A stretch of 64,000 bases of DNA from Verrucomicrobiaceae bacterium (GCA_027488755.1 JAIYAZ010000068.1:1-64000), one strand, 5' to 3'; counted from the first letter of the stretch, positions 44,248 to 54,402 are shown. The notes: generated by a model not told the origin, from the letters alone. A program made the numbers and translations.

Positions 44248-45947
44248 GGTTTCGCTTCCAGGAGGTGAATTTCCGCGATGGACGGACCATCGGTGGCCTC
44301 AAGGATGTTCAGCCGGAAGCGGCGGGCGGTGACGGCGGGGAAGCTCCGTTCAAAGGACCCCACCGTGCCTCCGAGGCTCTCCCCGGTGAGGATGGTTTTC
44401 CATTGGCCGTTGTCGTCGAACTCCAGGGCGAAGCGCTTGACGCGGGAGGCGGTTGCCTCCTCGATCTTCACGCCGTCCACGGTATGCGGGGCCGCAAAGT
44501 CAATCTGCAGCCAGGCCTGGGTGGTCCCGGCGTCGGTGGCCCAGCGCGTGGAGGTGTCTTCGTCGACGGCGAATTCCGGCGCGTAATTGGCGGATTTCCC
44601 AAACACATTCGACGCGGTTGCGGAGTGGGTCAGCACGGGTTTGATGGGGGGGATGGCCATGGCGTCGCCCTTGAGCACCAGCTTGACGATGGTGTCGATC
44701 GGCGACTGGTCGGGGGGCGCGACCTTGACGACGAGTTTGTCGCTCCGGTTTTGCACGTCGACCCGACCGCCGGTGAGCAGGCTGGATTCGGCGATCTCGG
44801 CGCCGAGGGGCGGGAGTTCGAACGTGTCGCCCTTCCACTTGAGCAGGTGAAGGTAGATGACGTTCCCGCGGCGCGTGGCGGCGTAACGGCGCGTTGGCTC
44901 GTAGGGGCCCCCGCGCGTGCCGTAGATTGTTTCCCCGTAGCTCGCGAGCCACGCGCCCATTTCCTTGAGCCGGTCAACCTGGCGCGCTTCGATCTCGCCG
45001 GTCGGTTCGGGGCCGACGTTGAAGAGGAGATTGCCGTCCCCCCCGGCCGTGCCGATGAGGGTGTGCAGGCATTCCTTGAGCGATTTCAGCTTATCATTCG
45101 GCTTCCACGCCCATTGGTGGCAGATGGTCATGCAGGTCTCCCAGGGGCGCTCCATGTTGAAGCCGCCGATGCGCTGTTCCGGCGTGTCGTAGTCGCCGGG
45201 GGCGCCGGTGCGGTTGTTGACGAGAATGTCGGGCTGAATCGAGCGGGCGAGGTTGATCACGCTCTGCCCGCGCTGGCGATCAAACCGCTGCGGCACGTCG
45301 AACCAGAGGGTGCAAAGCGGGCCGTAGTTTGTGAGCAATTCCGTGATCTGTGCCTTGAGGTAGTCGGTGTAGCGATCCAGGTCGGAGGTTTCGCGGGGTA
45401 TCTTTCCGCCGGGGCTCGTGACGGGAAAATCGGGATGGTGCCAGTCGCACGTCGAGTAATACGCCCCAAAGGCGATGCCCTGTTTTTTGCACGCGTCGGC
45501 CAGCTCGCGGGTCACGTCGCGTTTAAACGGCGTGTGCATGATGTCGTAATCGGTCTGCTTCGTGTCCCAGAGGCAGAATCCGTCGTGGTGCTTGGTGGTG
45601 AGCACGATGTATTTCATGCCCGCCTCCTTGGCGACCGCCACCCATTCGTCCGCGTTGAACTTCTCCGGATTGAAGGTCCGGTGAAGGGCATCGTATTCCT
45701 CGATCGGAATATTTTTGCCGCGTGACCAGCTGATTTCCTCCCCCTTCTGGCTGATTGGCCCCCAGTGGATGAACATGCCGAAGCGGTCGTCGCGCCAGCG
45801 CTCAACGGCGGATTCCTGCACCGGCACCGGGACAATCGGCGTGGGGCTGGGGGACTGGGCCAGAGCCGAGCTGGAGACCAGGGTCATGAGCGCCAGAGCG
45901 GCGCGCAGGGTGGGGGAAGGGAACCGGGGCGGGATGCGGGGGGACAT
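44244..45947 (-). CDS. Alpha-L-fucosidase (GH29) with discoidin-like C-terminus, secreted
   Basis: 567 residues, signal peptide 1-30 (LRAALALMTLVSSSALA). GH29 hallmarks: RFGMFIHWGPIS, YIVLTTKHHDGFCLWDT, and the catalytic nucleophile Asp in CTLWFDVPQRF. After the barrel and a beta-sandwich (GNVIYLHLLKW), residues about 430-567 form an F5/8-type discoidin domain (WATDAGTTQAWLQIDFAAPHTVDGVKI) likely to bind glycan. It frees L-fucose from fucosylated glycans in the periplasm or outside. It is the second gene of the operon. Confidence 0.93.
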   Translation of the reverse strand: MSPRIPPRFPSPTLRAALALMTLVSSSALAQSPSPTPIVPVPVQESAVERWRDDRFGMFIHWGPISQKGEEISWSRGKNIPIEEYDALHRTFNPEKFNADEWVAVAKEAGMKYIVLTTKHHDGFCLWDTKQTDYDIMHTPFKRDVTRELADACKKQGIAFGAYYSTCDWHHPDFPVTSPGGKIPRETSDLDRYTDYLKAQITELLTNYGPLCTLWFDVPQRFDRQRGQSVINLARSIQPDILVNNRTGAPGDYDTPEQRIGGFNMERPWETCMTICHQWAWKPNDKLKSLKECLHTLIGTAGGDGNLLFNVGPEPTGEIEARQVDRLKEMGAWLASYGETIYGTRGGPYEPTRRYAATRRGNVIYLHLLKWKGDTFELPPLGAEIAESSLLTGGRVDVQNRSDKLVVKVAPPDQSPIDTIVKLVLKGDAMAIPPIKPVLTHSATASNVFGKSANYAPEFAVDEDTSTRWATDAGTTQAWLQIDFAAPHTVDGVKIEEATASRVKRFALEFDDNGQWKTILTGESLGGTVGSFERSFPAVTARRFRLNILEATDGPSIAEIHLLEAKP

Positions 45948-45974
45948 GGGTGCAGGGGGATGGGGGGAACAGCT

Positions 45975-46742
45975 TCAGGACGGGCGGCGATAGCCGATTT
46001 CCGCGCCACCGCTGACGTGCATGATGTGGCCGGTGATAAAGCGGGCGCGGTCCGACAATAGGAAAACGCAGGCGTCCGCGATCACGTCGCCCTCCGGGCA
46101 ATAACCGAGCGGATGAATCTCATCGAGATAGCGGCTGACGCCTTGAGGATCGGGTTGCTCGGCGGCCCAGGTCCGCAGCATCGGAGTCCAGGTCCCGGCG
46201 GGACAGACGGCATTGACCCGGACGCCGAACTTGGCGTAGTCGAGCGCCATGGATTTCGTGAGGGTGTTCATCCCTCCCTTGGTCGCGGTGTAAGCGGCGT
46301 GGATTTCCTGGCCGATCACGCCGACGAGACTGGAGGTGTTCAAGATGCAGCCGCGGCTGGCTTTGAGCGCCTCAATGCCATGGCGGGTTGTGTGCAGGAC
46401 GCTCTTCAGGTTGATGGCGAAGAGCGCTTCCCATTCTTCATCCGAGGTCTCGTGCAGGGGTTTGCTGGGAGAGGCAATTCCGGCGTTGTTGTGAACTGCA
46501 TCGAGACGGCCGTAGCGGATGAGCGTCTGCTCGATGGCTTCCTTCACCTGGTCGTCCCTGGACACATCGCAGGAGAACCCGAGGTGATCAGGACCCAATT
46601 CCTCCGCCCGCCGCCGCGATTCGTCGCCATTTCGGGCAACGATCACCACTTTGGCTCCCTCCTTGGCGTAGACGCGGGCGCAGTCCCATCCGATGCCGGT
46701 CGAGCCACCGGTGAGAAAAATAACCTTATTCGGGAGGAGCAT
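45975..46742 (-). CDS. SDR dehydrogenase, probable L-fucose 1-dehydrogenase
   Basis: 255 residues from the ATG at 46742; upstream in-frame starts fall in the operator. Cofactor motif TGGSTGIG, VARNGDE after strand 2, CDVSRDD, NNAGIA, catalytic Ser in NTSSLVG and YTATKGG. First gene of the operon, directly behind the palindrome that the divergent regulator probably binds. In non-phosphorylative fucose routes a dehydrogenase of this kind oxidises fucose to its lactone. It could instead act on another intermediate; the two SDR roles might be swapped. Confidence 0.82.
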   Translation of the reverse strand: MLLPNKVIFLTGGSTGIGWDCARVYAKEGAKVVIVARNGDESRRRAEELGPDHLGFSCDVSRDDQVKEAIEQTLIRYGRLDAVHNNAGIASPSKPLHETSDEEWEALFAINLKSVLHTTRHGIEALKASRGCILNTSSLVGVIGQEIHAAYTATKGGMNTLTKSMALDYAKFGVRVNAVCPAGTWTPMLRTWAAEQPDPQGVSRYLDEIHPLGYCPEGDVIADACVFLLSDRARFITGHIMHVSGGAEIGYRRPS

Positions 46743-46759
46743 AAGTTGTATGACAACTT
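46743..46759. promoter_or_regulatory. Probable operator for the GntR/FCD regulator
   Basis: AAGTTGT-ATG-ACAACTT is a perfect 7-bp inverted repeat directly before the SDR start codon and 44 bases before the regulator ATG. TTGT-N3-ACAA is the kind of core bound by FadR/FCD-type GntR repressors. TTGACT (46766-46771) and TTGACG (minus strand, 46784-46779) may be -35 boxes facing each way. Confidence 0.65.
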
Positions 46760-46803
46760 TGGGAGTTGACTTGGCTGTCGTCAAGGCTGGTTATCGCAGA
46801 TTC

Positions 46804-47538
46804 ATGCCCCACCCAACCGCCGTTCGCAGTTCAATGACGAGCCGTGCGCTTCCGGTCATCGGTGCCCTGGAGTCCCAGATTCGAAGTAACCGGTATCAGC
46901 CCGGTGACTGTCTCCCTTCGGAGAAAGAGATTGGCCGGGAGTTCCAGGTTAGTCGCACCGTGGTGAGGGAGGCTCTGCAGGTTTTGAAAGCCCGCGGGGT
47001 TCTCGAAGGGCGGCGCGGCAGTGGAACTTATGTCGCGGAATCAAGGAACGGATCGGTGCGGGAGTCGCTGACTTGGTATGCGGAACTTCAACGGGATGCG
47101 CCCCGGTTTCTTGAGATGATGGACCTGCGAATTCTGGTGGAGACATTCTGCGTTCGTAAGCTGGCCGAGGAGGGTGGGTCCCTTCGGGAGGTCCAGAAAC
47201 ACTTGCTCAAGATGGAGCGAAACACGACCGACCTGGCGCGCTTCGCGGATGCCGACATCGCTTTTCATCTCGCAATCATCAAGGCTTCGCGGCACTCGCT
47301 CTTCTTCGAGGTGGCGCAGGCGGTGCTTCCCGTGCTTGGACGGAATTTCGCGCGGCGGACGCACGACAATCCGGGCATGGCGCGGCGGATTCTTAACGAA
47401 CACCGGCAGATTTTTCACCACCTGGAAACGAATCACCCGGTATCGGCGGAGTCCAGAATGAGGGCGCATCTGGAGCGCTCGCGGCGCAATCTTGTAAAGC
47501 GGCTGGATGAGTCGCGTCCGGCGGGAACGCGGTCATGA
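46804..47538 (+). CDS. GntR-family (FCD/FadR) transcription regulator
   Basis: 244 residues. The winged-helix DNA-binding domain is at about 17-80 (IRSNRYQPGDCLPSEKEIGREFQVSRTVVREALQVLKARGVLEGRRGSGTYV), and the C-terminal FCD ligand domain follows with metal-binding His in ADADIAFHLAIIKAS and NEHRQIFHHLE. The ATG at 46804 is used; an ATG at 46834 would leave a more usual leader behind a possible TTGACT promoter and still keep the whole domain. It is transcribed away from the fucose operon across the palindrome at 46743-46759. It probably represses the operon until a fucose metabolite binds. The local base composition is visibly less GC-rich than the flanks. Confidence 0.88.
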   Translation: MPHPTAVRSSMTSRALPVIGALESQIRSNRYQPGDCLPSEKEIGREFQVSRTVVREALQVLKARGVLEGRRGSGTYVAESRNGSVRESLTWYAELQRDAPRFLEMMDLRILVETFCVRKLAEEGGSLREVQKHLLKMERNTTDLARFADADIAFHLAIIKASRHSLFFEVAQAVLPVLGRNFARRTHDNPGMARRILNEHRQIFHHLETNHPVSAESRMRAHLERSRRNLVKRLDESRPAGTRS

Positions 47539-47556
47539 ATGGGTCGGAGAAGGGGC

Positions 47557-49560
47557 TTACTTGCGGTTGGAGCTGGAGACCGGCCAGTCGTCGGTGCGGA
47601 AGGGGGCGGCGGGCAGGCCGGTGGCATCCGTCAGGTTCGCCTCCACGGGATCGTTGATGAAGGCGTAGCGGGCCGCAACGGGGGCCGGCACTTCCCGGCT
47701 CGTGAGGACGACGGAAGTCCCGTCGATCTCGGCCACCGCCGGGAAAAATTTCTGGTCCGCCCCGGCCAGTTGAAAGCCCCCGGGCTTCGCGGTCCCGTCG
47801 CGGGTCCGCAGCGTTCCGGTGGATTCGAAGGTCACGCGATACGCGGAGCCCTGCGGCTCGGATTTCGTCCGCACCGGACCCCGCCAGGCGATGTCCCGAC
47901 CGTAGACGTTCGCGAGCGCGACGCGGGCGAGACGCGCCCCGACGTCGCGTTTGTTGGCGGGATGCACGTTGCCGCTTTCGCCCAGATCGTAGGCGACCGA
48001 GAGAAAGACCCCGGGAATCCGCGCGGCCGTCAACGCCTGCGCTTCGCGGAGCTCGGCCCACCCCGTGGTCTGCGCCCCGCCGGCCGCCCAGTTCGGAAGC
48101 TGCTGGATGAGAAACGGCAGGTTCGGCTGGCCCCAGCGGGCGCGCCAATCCTTGATGAGCGTCGGGAGCAGCGCGCGGTAGGCCACGCCGCGACTGCCGT
48201 CGGCCTCGCCCTGATACCACAGCACGCCCTTCAACGGAGCGGGCGTGAGCGGATGGATCATCCCGCCATACAGACCGGAGGACGTTCCGCTCAGGCTGCT
48301 GCCCGGCGGGATTTTCGGCATACTTTTGAGATCCTCGGCCGCAAGCGGGGAAAACTCGCGCTCAATGAAAACGCGCCACTCGTCGTTTAGGCCCGTGGGT
48401 TGAAAGTGAATCAGGCCCGAGTCACGAACGCTCTTTCCGCTGGGCGCGGTGTCGCCCGTGCTCGTTCGATACCGGAACGCGATGACGTTGTGCCCGGCGG
48501 TGACCAGGTCGCCCGGGACGGTGAAGTTTTGGTAGCCGGAATAGAAGCCCGGCGGTTTGCGGGAGTTGGCAAAAACCGGAGTGCCGTTGAAATAGACCCG
48601 CAGGTCCTGCTCGGAGATGGATCCGAGATCGAGACGCACGGGCTTGCCGGCGAGTTCCGCGGGAACCTCCAGGTCCTTCCGCAGCCAGGCGACTCCGCCG
48701 TTGGGCAGGCCCGCCTGCCGCCACTTCATGCCGGGTTTGAAAACCGGCCAGGCCGAGACGTCGGTGGCGGGCTGCGCCGGGGCGAGGTCGGCCGGCCCCG
48801 CGTCCTCGCGGCCGGTCCGTTTCTCCCAGGCGGCAAGGTCCCCGGGAAAGGCTTCCGCGCGCGGACCGAAGGCCTTGAAATCGGCGATCTGGCGGTCGGC
48901 ACTCTCCTTGAGCGCAGGATCGGCCGCGAGGGCGTCGTAGGAAATCCAGGGATTGATCGAAGTTCCGCCCCAGGCCGCCAGCACCAGACCGATCGGCACC
49001 CCGAGCTCCCGGTGGAGGTCGCGGGCAAAATAAAAACCGACCGCCGTAAACGGCCCGACCCGCGCGGCCGTGGCCGGAGCCCAGCTCACCTGCGCGTCGC
49101 GAAGCGGTTCGAGACTGCCCTCGCGCTTGACGAGGCCTTGCCGGATGGCGGGGAAATTCGCCGCGGCGAGGTCCGCGCCGTATTTCGGGTGCGTTTTCAG
49201 GGAATCCAGCGCGAACGCCATGTTCGACTGCCCGGAGCACAACCAGAGATCGCCCACCAGGACGTCGCGAACCGTGGCCGTCCCATTTCCCTCCACCACG
49301 AGGTCCCGCGATTCCGCCGAGGCCGGGAGCGGCGCGAGCTTCGCGAGCCAGCGACCGTCCGCGCCGGTCGTGGTGGAAACCCTTTGTCCGGCGAAGGACA
49401 CCGTGAGTTCTTCGCCGGGGGCGGCGGTGCCCCAGACGGAAACGGGCAGATCGCGTTGCAGCAGCATTCCATCGCCGAAAAATCCGTTCAGCTTCGGAGC
49501 GGCCTGGGCGGCGCTGAGGGTGGCGAGGAAGGCGAGAGCAGGAAGAAGGGGAATTTTCAT
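47557..49560 (-). CDS. Sialate O-acetylesterase-like SGNH hydrolase, secreted, long form
   Basis: 667 residues from the ATG at 49560 with signal peptide 1-20 (LLPALAFLATLSAAQA). GQSNMAFAL holds the nucleophile Ser near residue 103. ASGTS-like blocks continue with GVLWYQGEADGSRG, and LGESGNVHPANK carries the acid/His pair. Between residues about 290 and 400 there is an inserted jelly-roll (WRQAGLPNGGVAWLRKDLEVP, LDLGSISEQDLRVYFNG) as in other long SASA proteins. It is convergent with the regulator gene, 18 bases apart, and probably removes acetyl groups from the glycans attacked by the fucosidase. It is about 160 residues longer than the copy at 2385-3902. Confidence 0.88.
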   Translation of the reverse strand: MKIPLLPALAFLATLSAAQAAPKLNGFFGDGMLLQRDLPVSVWGTAAPGEELTVSFAGQRVSTTTGADGRWLAKLAPLPASAESRDLVVEGNGTATVRDVLVGDLWLCSGQSNMAFALDSLKTHPKYGADLAAANFPAIRQGLVKREGSLEPLRDAQVSWAPATAARVGPFTAVGFYFARDLHRELGVPIGLVLAAWGGTSINPWISYDALAADPALKESADRQIADFKAFGPRAEAFPGDLAAWEKRTGREDAGPADLAPAQPATDVSAWPVFKPGMKWRQAGLPNGGVAWLRKDLEVPAELAGKPVRLDLGSISEQDLRVYFNGTPVFANSRKPPGFYSGYQNFTVPGDLVTAGHNVIAFRYRTSTGDTAPSGKSVRDSGLIHFQPTGLNDEWRVFIEREFSPLAAEDLKSMPKIPPGSSLSGTSSGLYGGMIHPLTPAPLKGVLWYQGEADGSRGVAYRALLPTLIKDWRARWGQPNLPFLIQQLPNWAAGGAQTTGWAELREAQALTAARIPGVFLSVAYDLGESGNVHPANKRDVGARLARVALANVYGRDIAWRGPVRTKSEPQGSAYRVTFESTGTLRTRDGTAKPGGFQLAGADQKFFPAVAEIDGTSVVLTSREVPAPVAARYAFINDPVEANLTDATGLPAAPFRTDDWPVSSSNRK

Positions 49561-49708
49561 GGCCGGGGGGATGACGGCGCGATCGGGGGGATCGCGCGAA
49601 GCATACCCGGGCAAGGCGGAAAAGCGATCCTGTTCGCGCCGCCCGGGGGCGAGGCAACTTGCGCCGTTGCCTCGGCGGCCCGGATTCATGGACCTTGGGG
49701 GGGAAAAA

Positions 49709-49790
49709 TGCTCGAGGAGGGACTTGAACCCACACTCCTTGCGGAACCAGATCCTAAGTCTGGCGCGTCTGCCAATTTCGCCACTCGAGC
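49709..49790 (-). tRNA. tRNA-Leu (UAG anticodon)
   Basis: 82 bases. Acceptor stem GCTCGAG/CTCGAGC, anticodon stem CCAGA/TCTGG around the loop CTTAGGA with anticodon TAG, long variable arm (TCC GCAA GGA) as in class II tRNAs, T-loop TTCAAGT. One T-T mismatch lies in the T-stem. The CCA end is not encoded; a run of T follows and may serve as terminator. Confidence 0.92.
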
Positions 49791-49933
49791 GGAAAATCGT
49801 TTTCCGGTTCAGCCGGATCGCGATTCGTCAAACTCATTGCCCCGGCCCGGAGCCGCAAGCGCAAAGTCGGCGTTCCCAACCAGTTTAGCCTGTCAAAATC
49901 ACCGGGGATGGTGAACACATTTGCCGGTAAACC

Positions 49934-52900
49934 ATGGCGTCTCGCGGCTTCAGACATTCCGAAGTGTGCCGTTGGTCCTGGCGGGTCGAGGGGGATCAGG
50001 TGGAATGGTCGGAGTCCCTCTACCGGCTTTTTGGCCTCGACCCCGCTTTGCCCGCGCCTTCCTGGTCGGAGCAGGCGGCGATCTACACGCCGGAGAGCTA
50101 CCGGCTGCTGTCGGAGGCGGTCGGGCGGTGTTTGGAGACCGGCGATGGCTACCACCTGCGGGTGGAGGGCATTCATTGCGACGGCGCGCGGCTTGACCTC
50201 GAGGCCACGGGAAACGTGGTTCGCTCGGAAAGCGGCGCGGTGGTGGGGATTGCCGGGGTGCTGGTTGATCTGCGGAAGGAGCTGAGCGAGGAGGAGCGGT
50301 TCCGCGCGGTGGCGGATTACAGTCCGGATTGGGAGAGCTGGTTCAGTCCCGAGGGGCAGTATCTGTGGGTGAGCTCGGCGGTCGAACCGATGACCGGCTA
50401 CACGCGCGACGAAATTCTCGCGATTACCGATTTCCTCGGGGTGCTGATCGCCCCGGACCATTACGATTTTGTCCGCGCCCACTTCATCGACGCGCTGCAG
50501 GGCCGGAGCGGGAACGACGTCGAGTTCAAATGCGTGCGCAAGGACGGCAGTCAATTCTGGGTTTCCGGCTCCTGGCAGATGATCTTTGACGCCCAGGGCA
50601 AGCCGCTCGGGGTTCGCACGAGCAAACGCGACATCTCGCGCCGCAAATCGCTCGAGGAGCAGTTTGCGGAAAAGAACCGGCTGCTCTCCACGGCGGGTCG
50701 CATTGCCAGGGTCGCCAGCTGGGTGATCGACGCCGGGAAGCATGAAATGATTTTCTCGGATGAAGCCCGGGCGATGTTTCAGCTGGAGACCGGCTCTCCC
50801 CGCTGCATGCAGGAAGTCCTCCGGCTTTTCGTTCCCTCTTCCGGCGATCAGGAGAAAATTTCCGCCGCCTTGCACGCCGCCCTCACGCAGGGGGCGGCAT
50901 GGGATCTGGAGATTCCGTTGGTCACCGCGCGCGGACGGCAATTTTGGGGGCGCATGGTGGGCGAGCCCGCGGTGGTCGAAGGAAGCATCGTGCGGATCGA
51001 GGGCATTTTTCAGGACATCTCCGACAAGCACGAGAGCTTGGAGGAGTTGCTGAAGTTCCGGCAGCTGATCGACGGCCTTGGCGACTACATTTACTTCAAG
51101 GACAACCAGCGCCGCTTCGAACTCGTCAACGCCCACATCCTTCGCCTCAACGGGTTCACCTCCCAGGCGCAGATCGCCGGGAAAACCGACTACGATTTTG
51201 AAGACCCGAAGACCGCCGATCATCACCGTCGGGAGGAGGAGGAAATCCTGCGAACCGGCAAGCCGTTGGTCATCCATGAGGAGACGCAGCAGCTCAAGGG
51301 GGATGAGGTGCGCTGGTTTTCCACCACGAAAATCCCCCGCCGAAATTCGCGGGGCGAAATCGTCGGGCTCATGGGATTGTCCCGCGACATCACCGATCTC
51401 AAGCGTCGCGAATTCGTGCTCGAGGAAAAAAACCGCGAACTGAAGCGCCTGCATCAAAGCGAGAACATCCAGCGCTTGATCGCGGCAAACCTCGCCGGCG
51501 GCATCGGGATCTGGGAGTGGAATCTCCAGACGAACGAACTGATCTGCAACGCCCAGACCTACCGTCTCTACGGGGTGCCGGAGGGATCATTCACCAACGT
51601 CGAGGAGTGGCTCAAACTGCTGGCCGCTCCGGACCGGGAGCGGATGGTCACCGAGCTGAACCTGCTCGTCGGTGGCGCGAAAAGCCAGATCGACGCCGAG
51701 TTCTGGATCTACTGGCCGGACGGGTCCCGGCATTGTCTGCGGGCCCTCGGCTTCAAGCAGGTCAACGACGACGGCCAGGACGAGCGGATGGTCGGCACGC
51801 TCTGGGACATGACCCGGGAAAAAGCCGCCCGGGAGGAAATCGAAGTCGCGGCCGAAATGGCCCGCCAGGCCAGCGAGGCGAAGAGCAACTTTCTCGCGAA
51901 CATCAGCCACGAGATTCGCACCCCGCTCAATGCCATCATCGGCATGTCCGATCTGCTGCTCCAAAACCCCGCCGACGAAGTCGCCCCGGAAATGCTCCAC
52001 ACCATCCAGCAGAGCGGAAACATGCTGCTCTCGCTCATCTCCGGCGTGCTCGACCTGGCCAAGATCGAGGCGGATACGATGACCCTCCACGACGAGCCCT
52101 TTGACCTTGGGGATTGTCTGGAGCAGGCCCGGAACATCACCAGCGGCGCCGCCCGGCTCAAGGGCATCGATCTGCGCGCGGAATTCACCCCGGACTTTCC
52201 CGGCCGCCTGCAGGGCGATCGCGAGCGGCTCATGCAGATCGTGGTGAACCTGCTCAACAACGCGATCAAGTTCACCCCGTCCGGAACCGTTACGCTTTCC
52301 GGTTCCCTGCGGGGCGGTCGCGTGTCCATCGAGGTGCGGGATACCGGCATCGGAATCGCCCCCGAGGATCAGAAAAAGCTCTTCCAGAATTTCACGCAGA
52401 TCGACCCCTCCGCCGCCCGCATCCAGGCCGGAGCGGGCCTGGGGCTTGCCCTCAGCAAAAAGCTCGCCGGACTCATGGGCGGCACCATCGAGTTGGAATC
52501 CACCCCCGGCGTGGGGTCCACGTTCCGGGTTCTCCTTCCCCTCTCCACCCCGTCCACCGCCTCAGCCCGGGCGGGCGAACCGGTGGCCACCGTTGATGAC
52601 GGGCGGCTTCCTCCGCTGAACATTCTCATCGTCGAGGACAATCCGGTGAATCTCCGCGTCGTCACGCTCCTCGTCGAGCGCCTCGGAATGCGGGCCCGCC
52701 GGGCCACGAACGGGCGGGAGGCCCTCGAAATCCTGACCGCGGAGACCTTCGACGCGGTCCTCATGGACATCCAGATGCCGGAAATGGACGGCGTCGAGGT
52801 CACCCGCCGGATCTGCGAGCGCTACTCCCCGGAGGAACGACCCCGCATCATCGCGCTCACGGCCAACGCCACCGTCGCCGACCGCCGGAAATGCCTGGAA

Positions 52901-53029
52901 GCGGGGATGGATGATTTTTTGACGAAGCCGATCAAGACCGAGCAACTCGCCGCCGCCCTGCGCCAGGTCGTCCTCAGCCCCGGGTGGGCGTCGCGGCGGC
53001 CAATTTCGCCGTCCGGACCGCGGATTTGA
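49934..53029 (+). CDS. Hybrid sensor histidine kinase with five PAS domains and receiver
   Basis: 1031 residues, no membrane helix or signal peptide, so a soluble sensor. PAS-type modules run at about 10-115, 120-245, 255-370, 375-500 and 520-640 (for example [50 protein letters not shown]). HisKA has [18 protein letters not shown] with His near 659. HATPase has [22 protein letters not shown] and [12 protein letters not shown]. The C-terminal receiver has [12 protein letters not shown], phospho-Asp near 945 in [13 protein letters not shown] and a Lys in FLTKPIK. No output regulator gene is next to it, so the partner and signal are unknown. Confidence 0.93.
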   Translation: MASRGFRHSEVCRWSWRVEGDQVEWSESLYRLFGLDPALPAPSWSEQAAIYTPESYRLLSEAVGRCLETGDGYHLRVEGIHCDGARLDLEATGNVVRSESGAVVGIAGVLVDLRKELSEEERFRAVADYSPDWESWFSPEGQYLWVSSAVEPMTGYTRDEILAITDFLGVLIAPDHYDFVRAHFIDALQGRSGNDVEFKCVRKDGSQFWVSGSWQMIFDAQGKPLGVRTSKRDISRRKSLEEQFAEKNRLLSTAGRIARVASWVIDAGKHEMIFSDEARAMFQLETGSPRCMQEVLRLFVPSSGDQEKISAALHAALTQGAAWDLEIPLVTARGRQFWGRMVGEPAVVEGSIVRIEGIFQDISDKHESLEELLKFRQLIDGLGDYIYFKDNQRRFELVNAHILRLNGFTSQAQIAGKTDYDFEDPKTADHHRREEEEILRTGKPLVIHEETQQLKGDEVRWFSTTKIPRRNSRGEIVGLMGLSRDITDLKRREFVLEEKNRELKRLHQSENIQRLIAANLAGGIGIWEWNLQTNELICNAQTYRLYGVPEGSFTNVEEWLKLLAAPDRERMVTELNLLVGGAKSQIDAEFWIYWPDGSRHCLRALGFKQVNDDGQDERMVGTLWDMTREKAAREEIEVAAEMARQASEAKSNFLANISHEIRTPLNAIIGMSDLLLQNPADEVAPEMLHTIQQSGNMLLSLISGVLDLAKIEADTMTLHDEPFDLGDCLEQARNITSGAARLKGIDLRAEFTPDFPGRLQGDRERLMQIVVNLLNNAIKFTPSGTVTLSGSLRGGRVSIEVRDTGIGIAPEDQKKLFQNFTQIDPSAARIQAGAGLGLALSKKLAGLMGGTIELESTPGVGSTFRVLLPLSTPSTASARAGEPVATVDDGRLPPLNILIVEDNPVNLRVVTLLVERLGMRARRATNGREALEILTAETFDAVLMDIQMPEMDGVEVTRRICERYSPEERPRIIALTANATVADRRKCLEAGMDDFLTKPIKTEQLAAALRQVVLSPGWASRRPISPSGPRI

Positions 53030-53065
53030 TTCGTCACGCCGGGGAGCCGCGGGGAAAACGGAATC

Positions 53066-53872
53066 ATGCCGGAACTCGCCGAAGTTGACCTCGCCCGCCG
53101 CCTCTGGGACGCCGGGCTCAACGCCAAAGTCCTCGAAGTCATCCTCCCCAAGCCCGCCTGCCGCATCTTCCGCGGGACGGACGTGGCCGCCCTCGTCCCC
53201 GGCCTCACGGGCCAACCGCTCGTCTCCTCCGAAGCGAGCGGCAAGCAAATGGTCTTCCGCTTCGGCGCGAAGGCCGACCGCTGGCTCGGCATCCATCTCG
53301 GCATGGAGGGCGACCTCCGCGTGGAGCCACCGGATTTTGAGCGCCGCAAGCACGACTACCTCGTGCTGCGGCAGGCGAAGCGCGCCCTGGTCTTTCACGA
53401 CACCCGGCTCTTTGGGCGCGTGCTTTTTCACCACGGCCCCGGCGTGCCCGATTGGTGGGCGAAACTGCCGCCGTCAATTTTTTCGGAGGCCTTCACGCGC
53501 GAGGCCGTGGCGGACTTCCTCGCCCGGCGCAAACGCACCGCGCTCAAACCCCTGCTCCTCATGCAGGAACGCTTTCCCGGCGTGGGAAACTGGATGGCCG
53601 ACGAGATTCTCTGGCGCGCCCGCCTGCACCCCGCGCGCCTCGCCGGGGAACTTCGCGCGGCGGAGGTCACCCGTTTCCACGCCACCGTGGCCGAGGTCTG
53701 CCGCCTCGCGATCGAGAAGATCGACGCGCAGTGGCAATACCCCGACGACTGGCTCTTCATGCACCGCTGGGAAAAGGGCGGCCACTGTCCGCGCTGCGGC
53801 GTCGAACTTGATCGCGCCACGCTCGGCGGACGCACGACGGCCTGGTGCCCGAAGTGCCAGCCGGCGAGTTGA
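53066..53872 (+). CDS. Fpg/Nei-family DNA glycosylase
   Basis: 268 residues. The N-terminal PELAEVDLARRL keeps the catalytic Pro and Glu of the family, with Ala in place of the usual second Pro (PELPEV). ASGKQMVFRF holds the conserved Lys, GIHLGMEGDLRV follows the usual strand, and the H2TH region is GVGNWMADEILWRARLHP. The C-terminal zinc finger is CPRCGVEL...GGRTTAWCPKC with four Cys. It removes oxidised bases and cuts the strand by beta-elimination. Whether it is a true 8-oxoG enzyme (MutM) or a relative with another lesion range cannot be told. Confidence 0.88.
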   Translation: MPELAEVDLARRLWDAGLNAKVLEVILPKPACRIFRGTDVAALVPGLTGQPLVSSEASGKQMVFRFGAKADRWLGIHLGMEGDLRVEPPDFERRKHDYLVLRQAKRALVFHDTRLFGRVLFHHGPGVPDWWAKLPPSIFSEAFTREAVADFLARRKRTALKPLLLMQERFPGVGNWMADEILWRARLHPARLAGELRAAEVTRFHATVAEVCRLAIEKIDAQWQYPDDWLFMHRWEKGGHCPRCGVELDRATLGGRTTAWCPKCQPAS

Positions 53873-53910
53873 GGATTGAGACTTCGCCCGCCACCCGCCA
53901 TGGTGCGGGT

Positions 53911-54402
53911 ATGAAATTTCTCCCCGGCCTGGCCGCGTTGGCGGTGTTGGTTCTCTCCGGCTGCGCTTCGACGAATGCGCCGCTGCCCTCCGCCACCCCG
54001 AAATACCTCCAGACGCTCTCCGACAAACAGGTGACGCCCGCCACCTTCGCCCGTATTCAGGGCGGCCGCGTGCTCACCTACGGCGACGTGCTGGAGCTCG
54101 TGAAGCGCGAGATTCCCGGGGACGAGATCGTCGCCTACCTGCGCAGCACCAAGGCGCCCTACAACTACACCCAGCCGCAGATCGACGGGCTCCTCGCCGC
54201 GGGGGCCGACAGCACGCTCATCAACTACGTGGGCCGCTCGGAGGGCGACTTCCTCATCGACGCGCAGAACGAGCCGCAGCAGGCCGCGCTGCGTCGCCAG
54301 GCGAAGTTCGACAAGCAGGTCTGGCAGGATCCCTACTTCACCGACCCGGGTTACTGGGGGGCGGCTCCGTTCCCCTACATGTTCCCGGGCGGCTGGTATT
54401 AG
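53911..54402 (+). CDS. Lipoprotein of unknown function
   Basis: 163 residues from the ATG at 53911. The lipobox LVLSGCAS predicts a lipid-anchored protein. The middle (LTYGDVLELVKREIPGDEIVAYLRSTKAPYNYTQPQIDGLLAAG) is a compact helical segment that resembles small domains seen in other envelope lipoproteins of this phylum. The C-terminus is rich in aromatic residues and Pro (YWGAAPFPYMFPGGWY). No enzymatic motif. The start lies 38 bases after the glycosylase stop, so they may share a transcript. Confidence 0.75.
   Translation: MKFLPGLAALAVLVLSGCASTNAPLPSATPKYLQTLSDKQVTPATFARIQGGRVLTYGDVLELVKREIPGDEIVAYLRSTKAPYNYTQPQIDGLLAAGADSTLINYVGRSEGDFLIDAQNEPQQAALRRQAKFDKQVWQDPYFTDPGYWGAAPFPYMFPGGWY

Noticed and set aside
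49709-49790. Genomic island insertion at the tRNA-Leu gene
   Set aside because: No direct repeat of the tRNA 3' end and no integrase were seen on either side within the window.
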